A stretch of DNA of 64,000 bases from Alisma plantago-aquatica (lineage: Eukaryota > Streptophyta > Magnoliopsida > Alismatales > Alismataceae). The stretch covers positions 298,100,558-298,164,557 of the forward strand of contig OY856409.1 in NCBI GenBank assembly GCA_963693085.1. The letters run 5' to 3'. The position numbers were made by a program, and so were the translations under genes. A model generated the notes under the pieces. The model made no database searches. It had not been told where the DNA came from and saw only the letters and a list, made by a program, of their open reading frames with translations. This document shows positions 21,459 to 34,700 of this stretch, one piece after another; the stretch's first letter is position 1; each line of letters starts with the position of its first letter.

Positions 21459-24334
21459 AAAATCCCACTTGTACTAAGAGACAATCACCCAAGAAACACT
21501 TTCTCAGTGATTTAAGCATGTCTACCATGTTTCTATTGCACTAGTGATAATCCAACAGGTTATTAAAAATTTTCTATTAGTGAGTATATTGTATGTTTCT
21601 TATTTCTTCGCTCTAAGATGAAACAACTATAATATGGTTTCTAATATTCCTTGCCAATAAGTAGATCCATAATTGTCATAGTATCATTACTGAGTCATCA
21701 ATGGTTGTAACATATATAAGTTCATCCTATGAACTACTTAATCCATATAGCATCACTCTATGTTCATAACACAAGTATACTTGACTTGTATTATAGAATA
21801 GAATTAATGTCTATTAGTTTGGAAACCTTCCAAATAATAACAATTTTCTTTATAATAAATCATATAGTGTTTCGATCATCTTATGATATTTTGAAATCTT
21901 GAATCAGTGTAACCCTTTACACCCAACTCTTCCTTTTATTTCTATCATTATTGACTAGCAATCTATCCTTAAGTACTTCATATGTACTAATGAATATAAT
22001 TAATGACATTCCAATAACCCTTATAAGATTTTACTATCATCTTGTTATGTCAAATACATACAAGATTATATGGGATAAGCAAATTTATAGCATTCATGAT
22101 AGATCTGTCATATGGCATCTTATTTGCAATATTTCCATTCTTCACAAGAATTGGAATATATAGTTCATACGAGACTAATCTAGATTCTCTCTCATTGAAT
22201 CCTTTCTATGTTGAATTCATTCAACATCTTGCTAATATATGTGCTCAAACTTACATTGTGAAACATTCAAGAATTATTTGTATAGGTCTTGATCCTTATC
22301 TAATAAGCTGTTTCATCTAATTCTTCATTACTGAAGGGGTTTTTCATGCCAGATCTCAATATTCACAATATTCAGTTGTTATTCCTTATCATATGTGGAA
22401 TGTCCATATATTCTCCAATTAAATCTTTTGGAATCACATATTTCATCTTTTATCTTGATTTATGTCAAACTCTTTGACTATCTTATCAAGTTAAAAGATG
22501 CTTCCTCTGTGACACTTTTTTAATACCAGATTGAACTTTGTAGTTTATAGACTTTTTTTGCATTCTTGAAGTTATAAAACATTTTAGGTTGTGTCACATA
22601 CACATCCTTTGATGTATTCCTTTTAAGGAATATGGTTTCATCCTTCATATGCCAAATTTCTTAGTCTATTTTAACTACAACAACAATCTTGACAATTGGT
22701 AAAGGAATTTCTATCATTTTCAATAATTTGAATTGATTTGAAAAACATATTCAACCAATTTTTCCTTTTATGTTGTCCATGTAGGTCATTACCACAAGGC
22801 CCTATGGAACCCTTTAGGTATTACCCCTTTAGGTGGCACTATCAAGGTGCTACCTTGTTATCTTACATGGACCCCATAATGAACTTGAGCCATTACTCAA
22901 ATTATGGTACTTAATAGATTCTAGTCAATTAGTTGTCTCATCATGTTTTGACCAACTTATTTGAATTTTTGGATTTGCAATCCTTCAATTTTAGATGTAT
23001 TCTACTAGAATATATTTTATTCTGAGTCATATGACGACTTGATTCCACAACATCTTGTGATTCTCTTAGTTCTCATTGTGCCTCTTTGTTGACCTTGAAC
23101 ATTTCAAGATCTACTTTTACACCCATTGATTCAAAACAATTTTTTTTATTGGATTGGGATTAATAGTAACATTCAAGAATTATGGTTTATGGATAAACCT
23201 TTTCAAGAAACTACTTTCTTAACGTAGGTTTCAATCCTTTAGACATATTGGGACATTTCCAAATCATATCATACATGATGTCTTATAAATAATTCAGATG
23301 GTACATGATTTAATGATAGGTATATATTTATGAGGATATAAGAATATTAGGTTAATTGATAATTATATCATGACTCATCATGGTATAATTTCTTCATTTT
23401 TACACATCATCATGTTCATATATATTTGACTTGTGATATATTATCGTGGTTCTTTCCTTGAAGGTTCTCAAGGTATTGATGTAATATATTTCAACATTTG
23501 ATCTCATCAAAGTTTCTTAATACTTTCATCCATTTCATACTTCATTTATTATCTCGTTGAACAATTCAAAAGATTTATGTTTCTATTTTACCGAGTACAT
23601 ATCATTATATTACCAGTAATAGAAACGAAGTATAAATAATTATCTATAACATTCTTTCATTGAGATCTTCATGCATTGTATGTTTGAGGTATGGTGGAAA
23701 ACATATCGTCCCACTACATCTGGTGAAGGATGCTAAGTCATGTTGTGTACAAGTACGTATTGCATGTTTCCTTAAGTTTGATAACCAAGGGAATCCATCT
23801 TAACATCAATATGTATTCTAGACATGCATTTCTTATATGTACGTCCAAGGTGACTATTGATAATGATAGTCTTGAGTTATAAATTATAATCCTTTGGTAT
23901 TAACCCTATAAAATCTTTCATACAAAGGCTATGTAGATGTTTGAGTGTTGCCTTGCAAGATCTTATCTTTTGAAATATAAACATTAATGCCTTACTTTAT
24001 TGATTTATCATCCTTTTCATACAACATTCTTTAAAGTAAATGTTTTTATTTGTTGGCATAATGAAATAGAAATTCAACTAACTCTATTACATGCCCATTG
24101 GGCTAAGATAAATTTTAAATGTAGACTAAAGCTTCAGCAACTCTTGCTCTGCCTTGTCCATCTTTGTCCTTCCATGAGGGGTTTTACTTCTTGTAAGATC
24201 CAGCACATCAAGTACGTCAAATATCTGTTTGGTATCACATAACAAAAATGAAGAAGTAACCAAATGTATCTTATAACATTTATACCTGAAGTGGACACCT
24301 CAGTGCCTTCCTTGTTCTTCTTTAGTTCCTGTAA
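21459..24334 (-). pseudogene. pol remnant of copia element G
   Basis: No open frame of size, but on the minus strand the DNA aligns with C and D. Around 24200-24040 it matches the D segment at 30150-30300. Around 22840-22520 it matches RT of C (GACATTCCTT-like block, CTACAAAGTTCAATCT). Around 22320-22140 it matches the C segment starting GGAATTAAGACCTATA. At about 2.9 kb it is much shorter than an intact copia pol (~4 kb), so deletions are present. Identification is by nucleotide similarity only. Confidence 0.7.
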
Positions 24335-25103
24335 CTAGAGTGGGCAATATTTTTTCCAAGTTCTGGGCTGGTGACAATGGTGACAATTGCCTCTTTTCTT
24401 TACTCCTCCCTTTGCCTTGAGATCTAAAGACTTGGGATTTTGTCTATCTTGAGAACTCTTCTTAGCATTTCCTTTACCTTTAGACTTTCCCTTTGTCTTG
24501 TTGATCACCATCACATATTGGGGCTTATCTTTCTTCATTTGTCCCTTAGTTATTCTCAAATGCCCAAAGTCATTCATGTTGTATCTCATGACAAACTGAC
24601 TATATGACTCTGGAAAAGACTGCAAAATCACGTTAGTTTCCAACCCTTGACCCAAGGGGAATCCCATTATAGCTAGGTTCTCCACATACCCAATGAGCTT
24701 GAGTACATGAGGACCTATTGGGTCTCCTTTACCATGTTTCATTTGAACAATGCCTTGAATACATCTTATCTCTCTTATATTGACTGATCTTGGAATGTGT
24801 TTTTGAGATGTGTGACCATCTCAATCACATCCCTGTACTCATGTTGCCTCTACAACTCATAGTTCATGGAGAATAGCATTAGACATTTGACATCCACAAC
24901 ATCTTTAGTAAGCTTCTTGTAAGCATCCCTCTCAGCTCTAGGTGCAGTCAGAAGGGGTTCATCTGGTTCTGGCGTCTCTAGGACATAAAGCTTGCGCTCC
25001 TGTGAGAGAACGATTCTCAGCGTCCTGAACCAGTTGTGGAAGTTATTCCAATTTATTTTGTCCTTCTCAAGGACAGAGAAAAGTGATAATTGTTGGTTGC
25101 CAT
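24335..25103 (-). pseudogene. gag: gag of copia element G
   Basis: The start ATG at 25103 gives MATNN. After an early frame change the frame reads FHNWFRTLRIVLSQERKLYVLE, the UBN2-type copia gag N-terminus, then DVKCLMLFSMNYEL. A further frame from 24742 gives GPHVLKLIGYVENLAIMGFPLG, LQSFPESYSQFVMRYNMND, a Lys/Gly-rich basic tail and CHHCHQPRTWKKYCPL, which fits a CX2CX4HX4C-like knuckle with the His lost. Several stops. It would have formed the particle and bound RNA. The same gag in D is at 29211-30000. Confidence 0.82.
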
Positions 25104-26518
25104 TTGATTCTACAAAAGAGTAATTCTATCAAAACTCATTTTGATTTAATTTGATTATAATTTTAGCGATATTAATTAGGTCTTTAATTAATTATCATTC
25201 TCATTATTTTGTTCAAATTTACAATTCTCAAGTATCAATTTAGAAAATTGTCGCAAATCAATTTTCTAAAAAGCAAGATCCAAAATGATTTGATAATAAC
25301 CCGGACAACGCCACAATAAATAACCAACCATTAAGGTAGGCTATTTGGCAATTGCTTCACATGCAATTCTTGATAGACGATATGCGCAACTCTTGTCATA
25401 ATCATCTGCATGCTTCTGGGATTAGACTCTTTATGAATCACCAGTTTAAGTCTGACCAGTAGCCAAAATGGTAGATATGCACCTTGTGAAGGCAGAACCT
25501 ACATACCTACCATCACACTTCCATGAGGTAGATGGCGTACCACGCCATGGTGTAACCTACGCTTAGGCAAACATGCTTTTCATGTGTGTTACTGATGGAA
25601 TGCATCTTAGACTTAATAAGATTTCTTGAGGGATTTATATATATGTCACATATATATACATATACAATATCCAATCACCACATATATAGTACATATCATA
25701 TACATGCTATATCCCACAACGTAAACATGCAATATAATACAAACACTGATGGTTATGACCATGTCTACTATAGTTCCTTGTAGCCAAAAATAATTACTAC
25801 CACATAGGTCAATCATCACATCTCATGTACGAACCTACTATTAGTGTAGATCTATGCTTGCCAATCTAGGTTGATTGGTTCAAGAGTTGAACCAGTCATC
25901 TCACCTCTTGGCTGGTCAGTTGGTCCTCAGGGACGATCGTCTGGCCTCCTATCCCACCAATGTCTAGAGCCCTTCATACGGTTGGATGGGTCCACCAGGT
26001 GATTGGCTTGCTCATTCTCTTTGTCCTCCATGGTCGTCCAGACGGTCGACTCATCTCACGATCTGGTCGTCTCGTCTGGCGATGATCATAGTCTTTTTTG
26101 TTGCAAGAAAGAAAACTACCATAATACTATTAAACTTATTACATGTTAGAGAGAAATCTTGCGGTACATTTGAGGGGAGAAAAGGTAGGAAAAAATTAAC
26201 TTTACATTGGGACAAGGAGGTAGAGGCTCAATATACATACTGGGATAAACAATAATAAAACCGAACCATCCAACCACACACAGATATTGGGTATTGGCCA
26301 TAACCATGCTACACATCCAGCATCAAAACCTTTTTAAGGTGACACATGTAAATTGCATATATATATATATATATATATATATTAGTTTGGGAATATGTGG
26401 TCTTTGATCAGATACACATATGAGACAGTTTAAATATTCACATCATATGTAATAAATAAACAATGAAACTAAAAATCTGATCATATCAATTATCCTAAAA
26501 CATAGTAAATTGACGTTT
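25104..26518 (-). other. 5' leader of copia element G
   Basis: About 1.4 kb with no ORF of note, between primer site and gag. It includes an (AT)13 run at 26357-26382 and motif clusters GGTCGTC / CGATCGTC at 25930-26090. It is homologous to the leaders of C and D; the conserved end (CCAAAATTTGATT-like AT-rich block) precedes the gag ATG at 25103. Confidence 0.7.
26357..26382. repeat. (AT)13 microsatellite
   Basis: Uninterrupted AT dinucleotides within the leader of G. The D leader has only a short TGTATATATG here, so the run expanded in G. Confidence 0.95.
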
Positions 26519-26529
26519 CTCTAATACCA
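26519..26529 (-). other. Primer-binding site of copia element G
   Basis: TGGTATTAGAG on the minus strand, one base after the LTR end; the initiator-Met class with one C-to-T change from TGGTATCAGAG. Confidence 0.85.
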
Positions 26530-26530
26530 C

Positions 26531-28742
26531 TGTTGGGAAATATGGGTGCAATGTAAGGAAGAGGAAACAACAATTTTATCTATCTGTATTCCCATAACAA
26601 CAAGATCACGTCAATTACTATGAAATAAGAAGGATGGTTTAATGAGTTATATATGGTCCTCGAACAAGTCCAGTGGCAACAACTCATTACAGTGCAACTA
26701 TCTTCTAGTTGCTCTTGGACGGTGGATGTGCAGCTCATGGTCTTCACCACAGACAGTGAATATGAAATATTTTACAAAGACTCCTATGGTCTCGCCACAA
26801 AATGTAGACTGACTTTGTACTCCTAGTAGCAGCCAAAGGACTCCTACCTCTAGAGTTGTCCACATGGGCCAAATATAACTCTGGCCGTTCAACTAGAACA
26901 AACATGAAGGAGTTGTCCCTCCTGTTGGTGTAATATTCACCAAGTTTATCTCCTACAACAATGATCCTTAGTTGTTCTCTCCCTTTCTATCCCTTCCTAG
27001 TCGGGGATGACTTGCTTGGGCTCTCTTGGTTACCACAACCGGAGAGGACAATAATTATCAGAGTAACTGATTCTCAATTGTTTGTGTTGTACTCTGGGAA
27101 GCCCCAAACACCCTTCTATTTAAGGAGGGGTTAGGGCCAGGGTTCTCAGTTGGTTCAGGATCTATGTGGGAGTGGAAGGGACTGAATGTTTTTGACTTTT
27201 TGCAACCTGTGACACATGAAACCATTATTTGGCAACTCAAACATCTTTGTGTCACATGAAATGATTGGTTTTCATAGTGAGATGGTCGTCTCACAGTTTC
27301 CGAATTGAATACAAATTTGGAAAAATCATTTCCAATTAATGCGAGCATTAATTTCCTTGTATCAATAGAATTTATCAGTCAAAATGATCAAACTTTCTCA
27401 CAAATTCTCAAAAGTTACTAGAACCTTCCTTCAACTCAACTAAGTCGATCAGTTCACCAAGTGAACCAGTTTTCTCGCTCACACAAGCTGATTCTTTCAC
27501 CCAGTGAGCCGATTGGTTGGTTCCTAATTCATGCAGAACTCCAGACAATTCAGTTTCAATCAGATTGACTCTCCAATTCCCATCTCAACCCTTAAAATGG
27601 TCTTCTAGCTCTCAAATGATCATATCACTCTATGAGTCTATCATTTAGTAGCGCATTCAGATGATAAGTTGTGTGAATTGAATACCTAAATGTTTTAGTG
27701 ATCAATCCAATCATCATTTAAGATTAAACACCTCTTATATATGAGTTCCTAAGTGTGTGACCATATAAGTCCCATATCATGTTTCCAGTGAATGCCCATA
27801 ACTAATTTATGACATCACAAGTAGAGAGAGGTCCTAGTTGCATATTAGTGCATCCCAAGTTTATGGAAAGTTGGAGAACAACTTCAACCTACAATCTATG
27901 TAAGGTGTTGTAGTAATTATACAATTCTTTTGTCTTTGATATTCAGAATGAACTTGAGGCATGGTATCATCATCCTCTCAATGTTCAACCCATGTTTGTT
28001 GAACAAAGAGCATACTATCTGAGATGATGTGAACCTCAATATCATATATTCATTCACATGTGCATGTGCATGCATTTCTCAGTTTTTCTTATTAAGTGTA
28101 TAGTATATTAATGTTCAATATGAGGTACAAATCCCCTCTCTATTACTCACAATCAGTCCCCATGTGTCAAAGTTACCCAATCATCACCTTTACGGCAACC
28201 TGTACTACGTTTGATTATGTCAAAGTATACCCAACGACATGTGATGAGTGTAGTGATTTCAGGTCCATGAACTACAATCACCACCTTCACTATGAGAGAT
28301 GAATATGACCACCAATGATGGTTTCCATGTGTCACTCTCAAGGTGAGTCTGTATGATACACTATTCCCAAACATGTATCAGTGTGCTTGGTTTGATATGC
28401 CATGTCATGACTAATGAGACTCTGTCATCAACCAACCCACACTCCAGTCTTATGTGATATTGGTGTATATCTACCTTACATAGTAACAACCCACTAGAGA
28501 CATAATAAGAATGTACATACTCTTAGTATTCATATGATCACATTCTCCAAGTGATGTACTTGAAGACATATGTCATTGAGTATTGTTGTTCTTTAGACAT
28601 TCATAATGTTTCTTCACTATCTCATAACTGAATGAAACATAATGAATTGGAAGCTTTCCCTTATCAGTATGAATCAAATCCTTTATGGTCAATTCCATGT
28701 CAATCATCATATGATTGGCTCTCTGTGCATACCTTAACAACA
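26531..28742 (-). repeat. 5' LTR of copia element G
   Basis: 2.2 kb, starting TGTTGTTAAGG (28742) and ending ...ATTTCCCAACA (26531) on the minus strand. It matches 19279-21458 over its whole length and, in opposite orientation, the LTR of C (36728-38945). A TATA-like TTAAATAG lies at 27124-27114. Upstream are CCGATC-type motifs (27440-27515). Confidence 0.88.
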
Positions 28743-29210
28743 GTTACACCCAAGCATTGTGCACTGTCTATACCATGGAAGTGTGATTGGAAATATGTAG
28801 GTTTTGCCCAAGAAGGGTGCATATTTATCATGTTGGCTTTTGGGTCAGGATTAACCGGTGAGTCTTAGTGGGGGACTAAGTTCCAGAGGCATACAAATGA
28901 TTATGGCAAGGAGTTGTGCATATCGTCTATCCAAGAATTGCATTAGATGTGATTGGAAAGTGTTGCCTACATTAATGGTTGATTATCGACACTGTCAGTT
29001 GTCCGGTAATAATTGAATCCATTTCAGATCTTGGCTCATTAGAAGTTTGTATGTTGCAAACTTCTGAATTGATACTTGAGGGTTATCAACTTGAACAAAA
29101 TAATGAGAACGATAACTAATTAATGACCTAACTAACATCATAAAATTTTTTAAATCAAATCAAATCCAATTGAGTTTTTGACACAGTTACAAATCCTTTT
29201 TAATAATCAA
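28743..29210 (+). other. 5' leader of copia element D, downstream part
   Basis: Starts with the GTTAC duplication and continues the leader after G. It shares GCATATTTATCATGTTGGCTT and ATGGCAAGGAGTTGTG with C at 39890-39990 and ends with an AAATC repeat and the gag ATG at 29211. No gene. Confidence 0.7.
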
Positions 29211-30060
29211 ATGGCTACACACAACAACACATTTTCTCTGCGATCGGTCTTTGAGAAGAAAAAATTGTATGGGAATAGAATGTTGAGAATTGTTCTCACT
29301 TAGGAGTGCTAGTTTTATGTCCTGGAGACACCAAAGCCAGGAGAACCTCTTCCTAATGCACTAAGGCTGATAGGGATGCTTACAAAAATTATATTGGAAA
29401 TCTCATGGATGTCAAGTGTCTGATGCAATGCTCCATTAACTATGAGTTGCAGAGGAAGCAAGAGAACATTGATGTTATTAAGATGGTCACACATCTTAAG
29501 AATATGTTCCAAGATCGAGCAAGACAAGAGAGACATGATGTTTCTAAGACATTTTGCAAATGTAACATGGAAGAAGGAGATCTAGTAGGTCCTCATGTGC
29601 TCAAGCTCATTGGGTGTGTGGAGAACCTTGCTAGATTGGGATTCCCCTTGGGTCAAGTGTTAGCCACTAATGTGATTCTACAATCCCTACCAAAATCATG
29701 TAGTTAGTTTTTCATGAACTACAACATGAATGAATTTGGCAAACCGTTGATAGAGTTATTGGGAATGATGAGAACAATTGAGGCACAAATGAAGAAATAT
29801 TGCCCAAGTCTATGATGATGATTGACAAGACAAATGGGAAGTGTAAAGGCAAAGGAAAAGCTAAGAAGACTTCTAAAGCTGGTCAAAAGCCTAAGTCTTC
29901 AAATCTAAGGTCAATGGGAGGAATAAAGAAAGGAGGCGATTGGAATCACTATCACCAACTTGGACACTAGAAAAGGAATTTCCATGTCTTCCTAGAGGAA
30001 CTAAAGAATAAGAAGGAAGGGGAAAAAGCCTCTATGTTAGGTTTAAAAATTATAAGATAA
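29211..30060 (+). pseudogene. gag: gag of copia element D
   Basis: ATG at 29211 begins MATHNNTFSLRSVFEKKKL, which matches the start of copia UBN2-type gag, and stops soon after LRIVLT. The frame at 29405-29707 gives MDVKCLMQCSINYELQRKQ, MVTHLKNMFQDRARQER and GPHVLKLIGCVENLARLGFPLG, almost the same as G. After a stop the basic tail (KCKGKGKAKK) and the region of the knuckle follow to ~29990, with further frame changes. Non-functional. Confidence 0.82.
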
Positions 30061-31785
30061 ATTTAATTACTTTTTCATCTTGGTATATGATACCAGATAC
30101 ATATTTTCCATACACAATGTGCATGATCTGAAAAGAAGTACAAACTTTGTGAAAGGACAAGGATGTACTTTGCTAAGAAAGAGATGCTGCAATTATAGTC
30201 TACATCTAGAATTTATATTAGCCCAAATGACATGTAATAGAGTTAGATGAACTTCTATTTCATTATGGCAATAATAGAAACATTTTACTTTAAGCATCTT
30301 GTATGGACAAGGATGATCATAATTAAGGAGTTGTTAATGCTTTTATTTCAAAGATGTGATCTTGTATGGAAATTCCCCAAACATCTTATCATCTTTATGA
30401 GAAAGGATCAATAGATAAATGTTTATAACATAATACCTAAATGATCATTTGATAACTCAAACAATCTATAACATCATCATCTAGAGAACATATGTGAGAG
30501 ATGCATTTCTTAAACATGTTGATGTTTATCTATACTCTTTTGGTTATTGCACAAATAACAGACATGCAAATATGATATGTAAGCAACATGAAATGCAAAT
30601 TCTCACCAAGTGTTGTGGAGAACATGTATTCTATTAGGCATGGTACATATGGATGTACGAAGATCTTCTAGAATAAATGGTAAAGGCCTATTAAATGTAC
30701 TTCATTATATTACCAATGATATGGTGATATGCAAGAAGTAAAATACAAATCTATTAAAGTGTTCAAGAAGATTTCATAAATGAAGTACACAATTTCTTTA
30801 AAAGTATTAAGATACTTTGATATGATCAAATGTTGAAATACTTTATAGTAATAGTTTGAGGACCTTCTAGATAAAGTATGATAGTGTACCATAGTCAAAT
30901 CCAACTGAAACATAATGACATGTCAAAAAGAAACATAATGACATGTCAGAAAGAAGGAAGCATAACATGATGAGTCATGATGTGTTTATCATTCAATCTA
31001 ATCTTCTTTAAGGGTATATGCTTAGAAGTAAATGAAAATATTTTTAAATGGTTTAATAAGACAACATATCAGATATGATATGGGAATGTATTGATGTGTC
31101 TAAGGATTGAAACTTATGCATGAAAATAGTTCTTGAAAAGATTTAATCACTTAAATGTTAGATTTTTGAAAACTATACATCTCAATCCAATAAAAAGTGA
31201 TTGTTGGTTGGATAACTAAATTCTAAAAGAATCATTGGGAGTAAGTAGAACTCAAAGGGTTCAAGATCAACTAGAAAACGTTTGATCCATAATAGGTATA
31301 AAGGGAACTTTGGAGAATCAAAAGTTATTTTTGGAATGTCAAGTTCATTATGTAACACAAGACTCATAGTTCGAGTAGAACATATCTGAAGTAAAAATAT
31401 TGTGAGTCCTATAACTCAGATAAGTTGTGCGTTGGTCATAAGATGATGAGTCAACTTTCAACTAAGAACTGTTAAAGAACACTAGTATGAGAAATGTCTT
31501 AAGGCCATTATATCTACAATGGAATCCATGCACACCTACAAGGTATGACATTGGTGGAACCACCAAGATGGATAAAACCCATAAAGGTGTAGTTGGGTTC
31601 TCAGGAGGTAAACCAACATGAATAACATAAAATAAATTGGTTGTAGAAGTTTTCAATCAAGTTCAAGTGTTGAAGATGATGAAATACCTTAACCAATTGG
31701 CTTTCTCACCATTGTATATTGTTTGGACTTGTTGATTTGGCATATGGAGACTAAAACCACATTCCTTAATAAGAATAATTGAGAG
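30061..31785 (+). pseudogene. pol remnant of copia element D, ending in RT
   Basis: A decayed version of the C pol. Protease-side similarity is at 30080-30300 (TGATACCAGATAC corresponds to the VLDTG region of C). Integrase-side blocks follow near 30640-30900. The start of RT is at 31530-31780 (TAAAACCCATAAAGGTG, AAACCACATTCCTTAAT). The match ends at 31785, where a gypsy LTR begins. A ~21 bp tandem duplication lies at 30911-30953. No useful open frame remains. Confidence 0.72.
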
Positions 31786-34700
31786 TGTGAGACCCCTAAC
31801 CTTGCTTAAAGTGTTAAACAAGCTTAATTATAAAAATTGATTTCTTATAACCATAATATAACCTTGTTATATGCTTTGAAATCATAAGACAAGCTTAAGT
31901 TCAAAATTTGGTCCAATTTGGACACTGTTTGAGCAAGTTATGCAATTTTATGCACATTTTGGACTTTTCTACAATTTACCCAATTGAGAGGTTTTCTTTG
32001 CAATTTATCACTTGCACTATGTTCCTTGTATATTCTCTCTTCATTCTTGATCTTTTTGAGCCATGGAGATCCTATGTAAACCTTAGTTTGAAGGTGTTTT
32101 TTCTCAAGGGTATTTTAGGGTTTACCCCTACATGGATGAGCTACCTTTAGTAGCTATCAACTAATAAATTATTTGATTGGATTGGAAATTCGGCAAAGAA
32201 AATATAAGAATGACTATATGGAAGGTGGAGGTGCTTCTTGTTTGTGTGCTTGGAACACTTGGAAAGATACTAGAACTTCAACCTTTTCTTTTTCTTTTTC
32301 TTAAAGTTTCATATACTTATCCCTAAGCACCCAAATGAGCCATTTTCTCTCCACTACTTTCCACCTTCTATGAAACTCATTCTCCCTATGTGCTTATATG
32401 AATTTCCTGTCCAAGGAAGAAGAAGAGGGGATATTATTGGAAAAAGAATCTAGGGTTGCAATTGACTTCCTTTTAGGGTTTGAAACACTTCCTTCTAGTG
32501 ATCTTGACCTAAAAGAGTAAGAATCCCATTCTTTCCTCAGTTTATTTCTTTTTTATCCTTACTCCTACCTTTCTATAGGTTGGAACCTTGCTGTTACATG
32601 GTAGAAATTTCTCTAAATCACTAAAACCCTACCTTTTTTGTTCCTTATGCTTAGGGTTTGCTCATTTCATGTAGAAAGGTGCTAGATTGACGAGTTCACA
32701 TGTTATGCTTGGATTTCCTACCCTACATGCTCATCTTTTCTTCTATTTGGGAGTTTATCTTATAATTAGAGGCAGTTTTTATAACTTTCTTCACATTTAT
32801 TTCTTACCATAAGCTTGCTAGCTCATGTTCTTTCTTTTAAATGATGATCCATGCACTAAAAAGCTATGCTTGACTTGGATTTCGATTTTTATAATGTTTC
32901 CTGTTCTGATTATAGTTCTAAATGAACCTTTAATCATGTGTAAATTATTCCTAAAGTATAATATGACTTGTATCAGGTTGGTTTGACAACCTATGGTGCT
33001 AAGCACCTATCAACCAATGGTCAATTTTAGGGTTTGAAGCTGATTTCTTCTATAAACACATGACTCGATGGTGGTACCATTGCAACAACCGATAGTGTTG
33101 TCTTCATGACAACTGATGGTGGTGACTAAGGGTGTCAACTTACGTTCAACCCTTAGGTCAGGTGTTTTCCTAATTAGAATCCTTGTGATTAAGAATAAAG
33201 TACCCTAATGATGCTATCAATCAATGGTGATATTAGTTTGATATTTGATGTTGATTAATAAATATAGTGCTGATCTAACAACCTATGGTGGATTAATGGT
33301 CACTAATGATGGAGGATCAGGTCTCCAAAACCTATTGTGAGTTAATTATATAGTTGTAGCATCAATTAAGCCTTATATCAATGGTTTCTTGGGTCACTGG
33401 ATGCAATGGTCACACCTATACTGTAATTGATGGTTTTAACATATGAACTTGACCCAAAGGTCAAGATCTAATGTTTATTCCTACAATAAAGTGGAATGAT
33501 GGATAATATAATATTTTGTTCTTAATAATGTGATTTATATGTTTTCCTTTATATGATCAAATTAAGGGTCTTACTTGTTGGAAATCGATGGCTTGTTTTG
33601 AATGAACAGTCAATTGTGGGTTTTACCCAACTCTCAATGGAACTTTTTGTGTTGTTAATCAAGGGATGTCTAGGGTTAGATGGTGACTCTTTATAGAGGA
33701 CAAATCAAGGAGTTCATAGGTGGTTTATCCAAGGTGTTTACTTATGTAAACAACCAATGGGCTTACCTTTTAAACATCCAATGGTTCTGGGTGACATTGT
33801 GGTATAATGATATGGGTTGAATGATGATGGAACAAATGGAGGGTTACCCTTAATTAGGTAGTCTTACATATTAACTCATATGAATAGAAGGGATGATAAC
33901 CATATTGCGTTGACATGTAACTCTAATGAGGTAAAGCTTGTTATACCTAACTTTAATATAACTAAATGATCATAATTATGTATGAATAGTCCTTAAATGA
34001 CTAATACAATCATGGAGTACTCTATTACTGTTGTTGAAACCCTAGTATGCTATAACCTGATGGTTACACCTTAATTTATGTGTGGGATGATACTTGAGAA
34101 TAGTATGGAATGTGATGGTGATGCTTCACCTTATGCATCCATGATCCAATGGGGATGTCGTGAGTTAGGGTTTGTGTATGAGTGTTGATTAGTAATATTA
34201 ATATCATTTATCTTGTGAACCTAACTATAATGCAAATAGATAAAGATGAGTATTCATGTTTATCCTTCTTATATGATGGCATGATGGTGAAATAACCTCC
34301 TTAATATGATCATAACCTTAATGTGTTAATTGGTGGTTATCATAGCCACATGGTTGATACTTTCTTATGCTAAACATGTGCACTATGAATATGATGAGGG
34401 TTAATCATATCTATATTCCTTGCATGTTGATGTAATAAAGGAATGTTTGTAATGTTAATATAACTCAGCTATGATTGTTTATGATTATCTCTTAGCTCAT
34501 TAATGCAATATTATGTTGATCATGTGTATTATATGTAAGTGATGTTGTTGAGCCTTGTTATAAGGCATGCAAAGATAATGATCATCTAGTATGGAATAGT
34601 ATGATGACCTTAATGACCTTTGGGCATGGTTGAGCCCTGAATGAGGTGTAATCCTCTTATGTTGATAAGGGTTGATACCCTATGATATTGTGAAAAGGAT

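Larger units (their letters stand above)
19279..28742 (-). mobile_element. Element G: complete but decayed Ty1/copia element with perfect GTTAC target duplication
   Basis: The minus-strand order is 5' LTR (28742-26531), Met-type primer site, ~1.4 kb leader, gag, pol remnant, polypurine tract and 3' LTR (21458-19279). GTTAC flanks it on both sides (19274-19278 and 28743-28747). Total 9464 bp. The LTRs differ at roughly one base in six or seven by eye in the stretch I compared, so it is old. The TGTTGGGAAATA/CCCAACA ends resemble the Angela/Tork side of copia; the lineage is inferred. Confidence 0.88.
18440..31785 (+). mobile_element. Element D: old, broken Ty1/copia element interrupted by element G
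   Basis: The 5' leader (18440-19278) continues at 28743 after G. Matching motifs in the leader of C run across the point in the same order: AAGCTTGA, then GACCAAGC / GGCCAAG, then CTGTCTATACCATGGAAG / CCGTCTATTTCGTGGAAG. Gag begins at 29211 and a badly decayed pol runs to 31785, where the LTR of E begins inside RT. The LTRs of D are not in the window: the left end is replaced by H and the rest of pol would be beyond E. Homology to G (inverted) and C (direct) shows that all three belong to one family. Confidence 0.75.
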
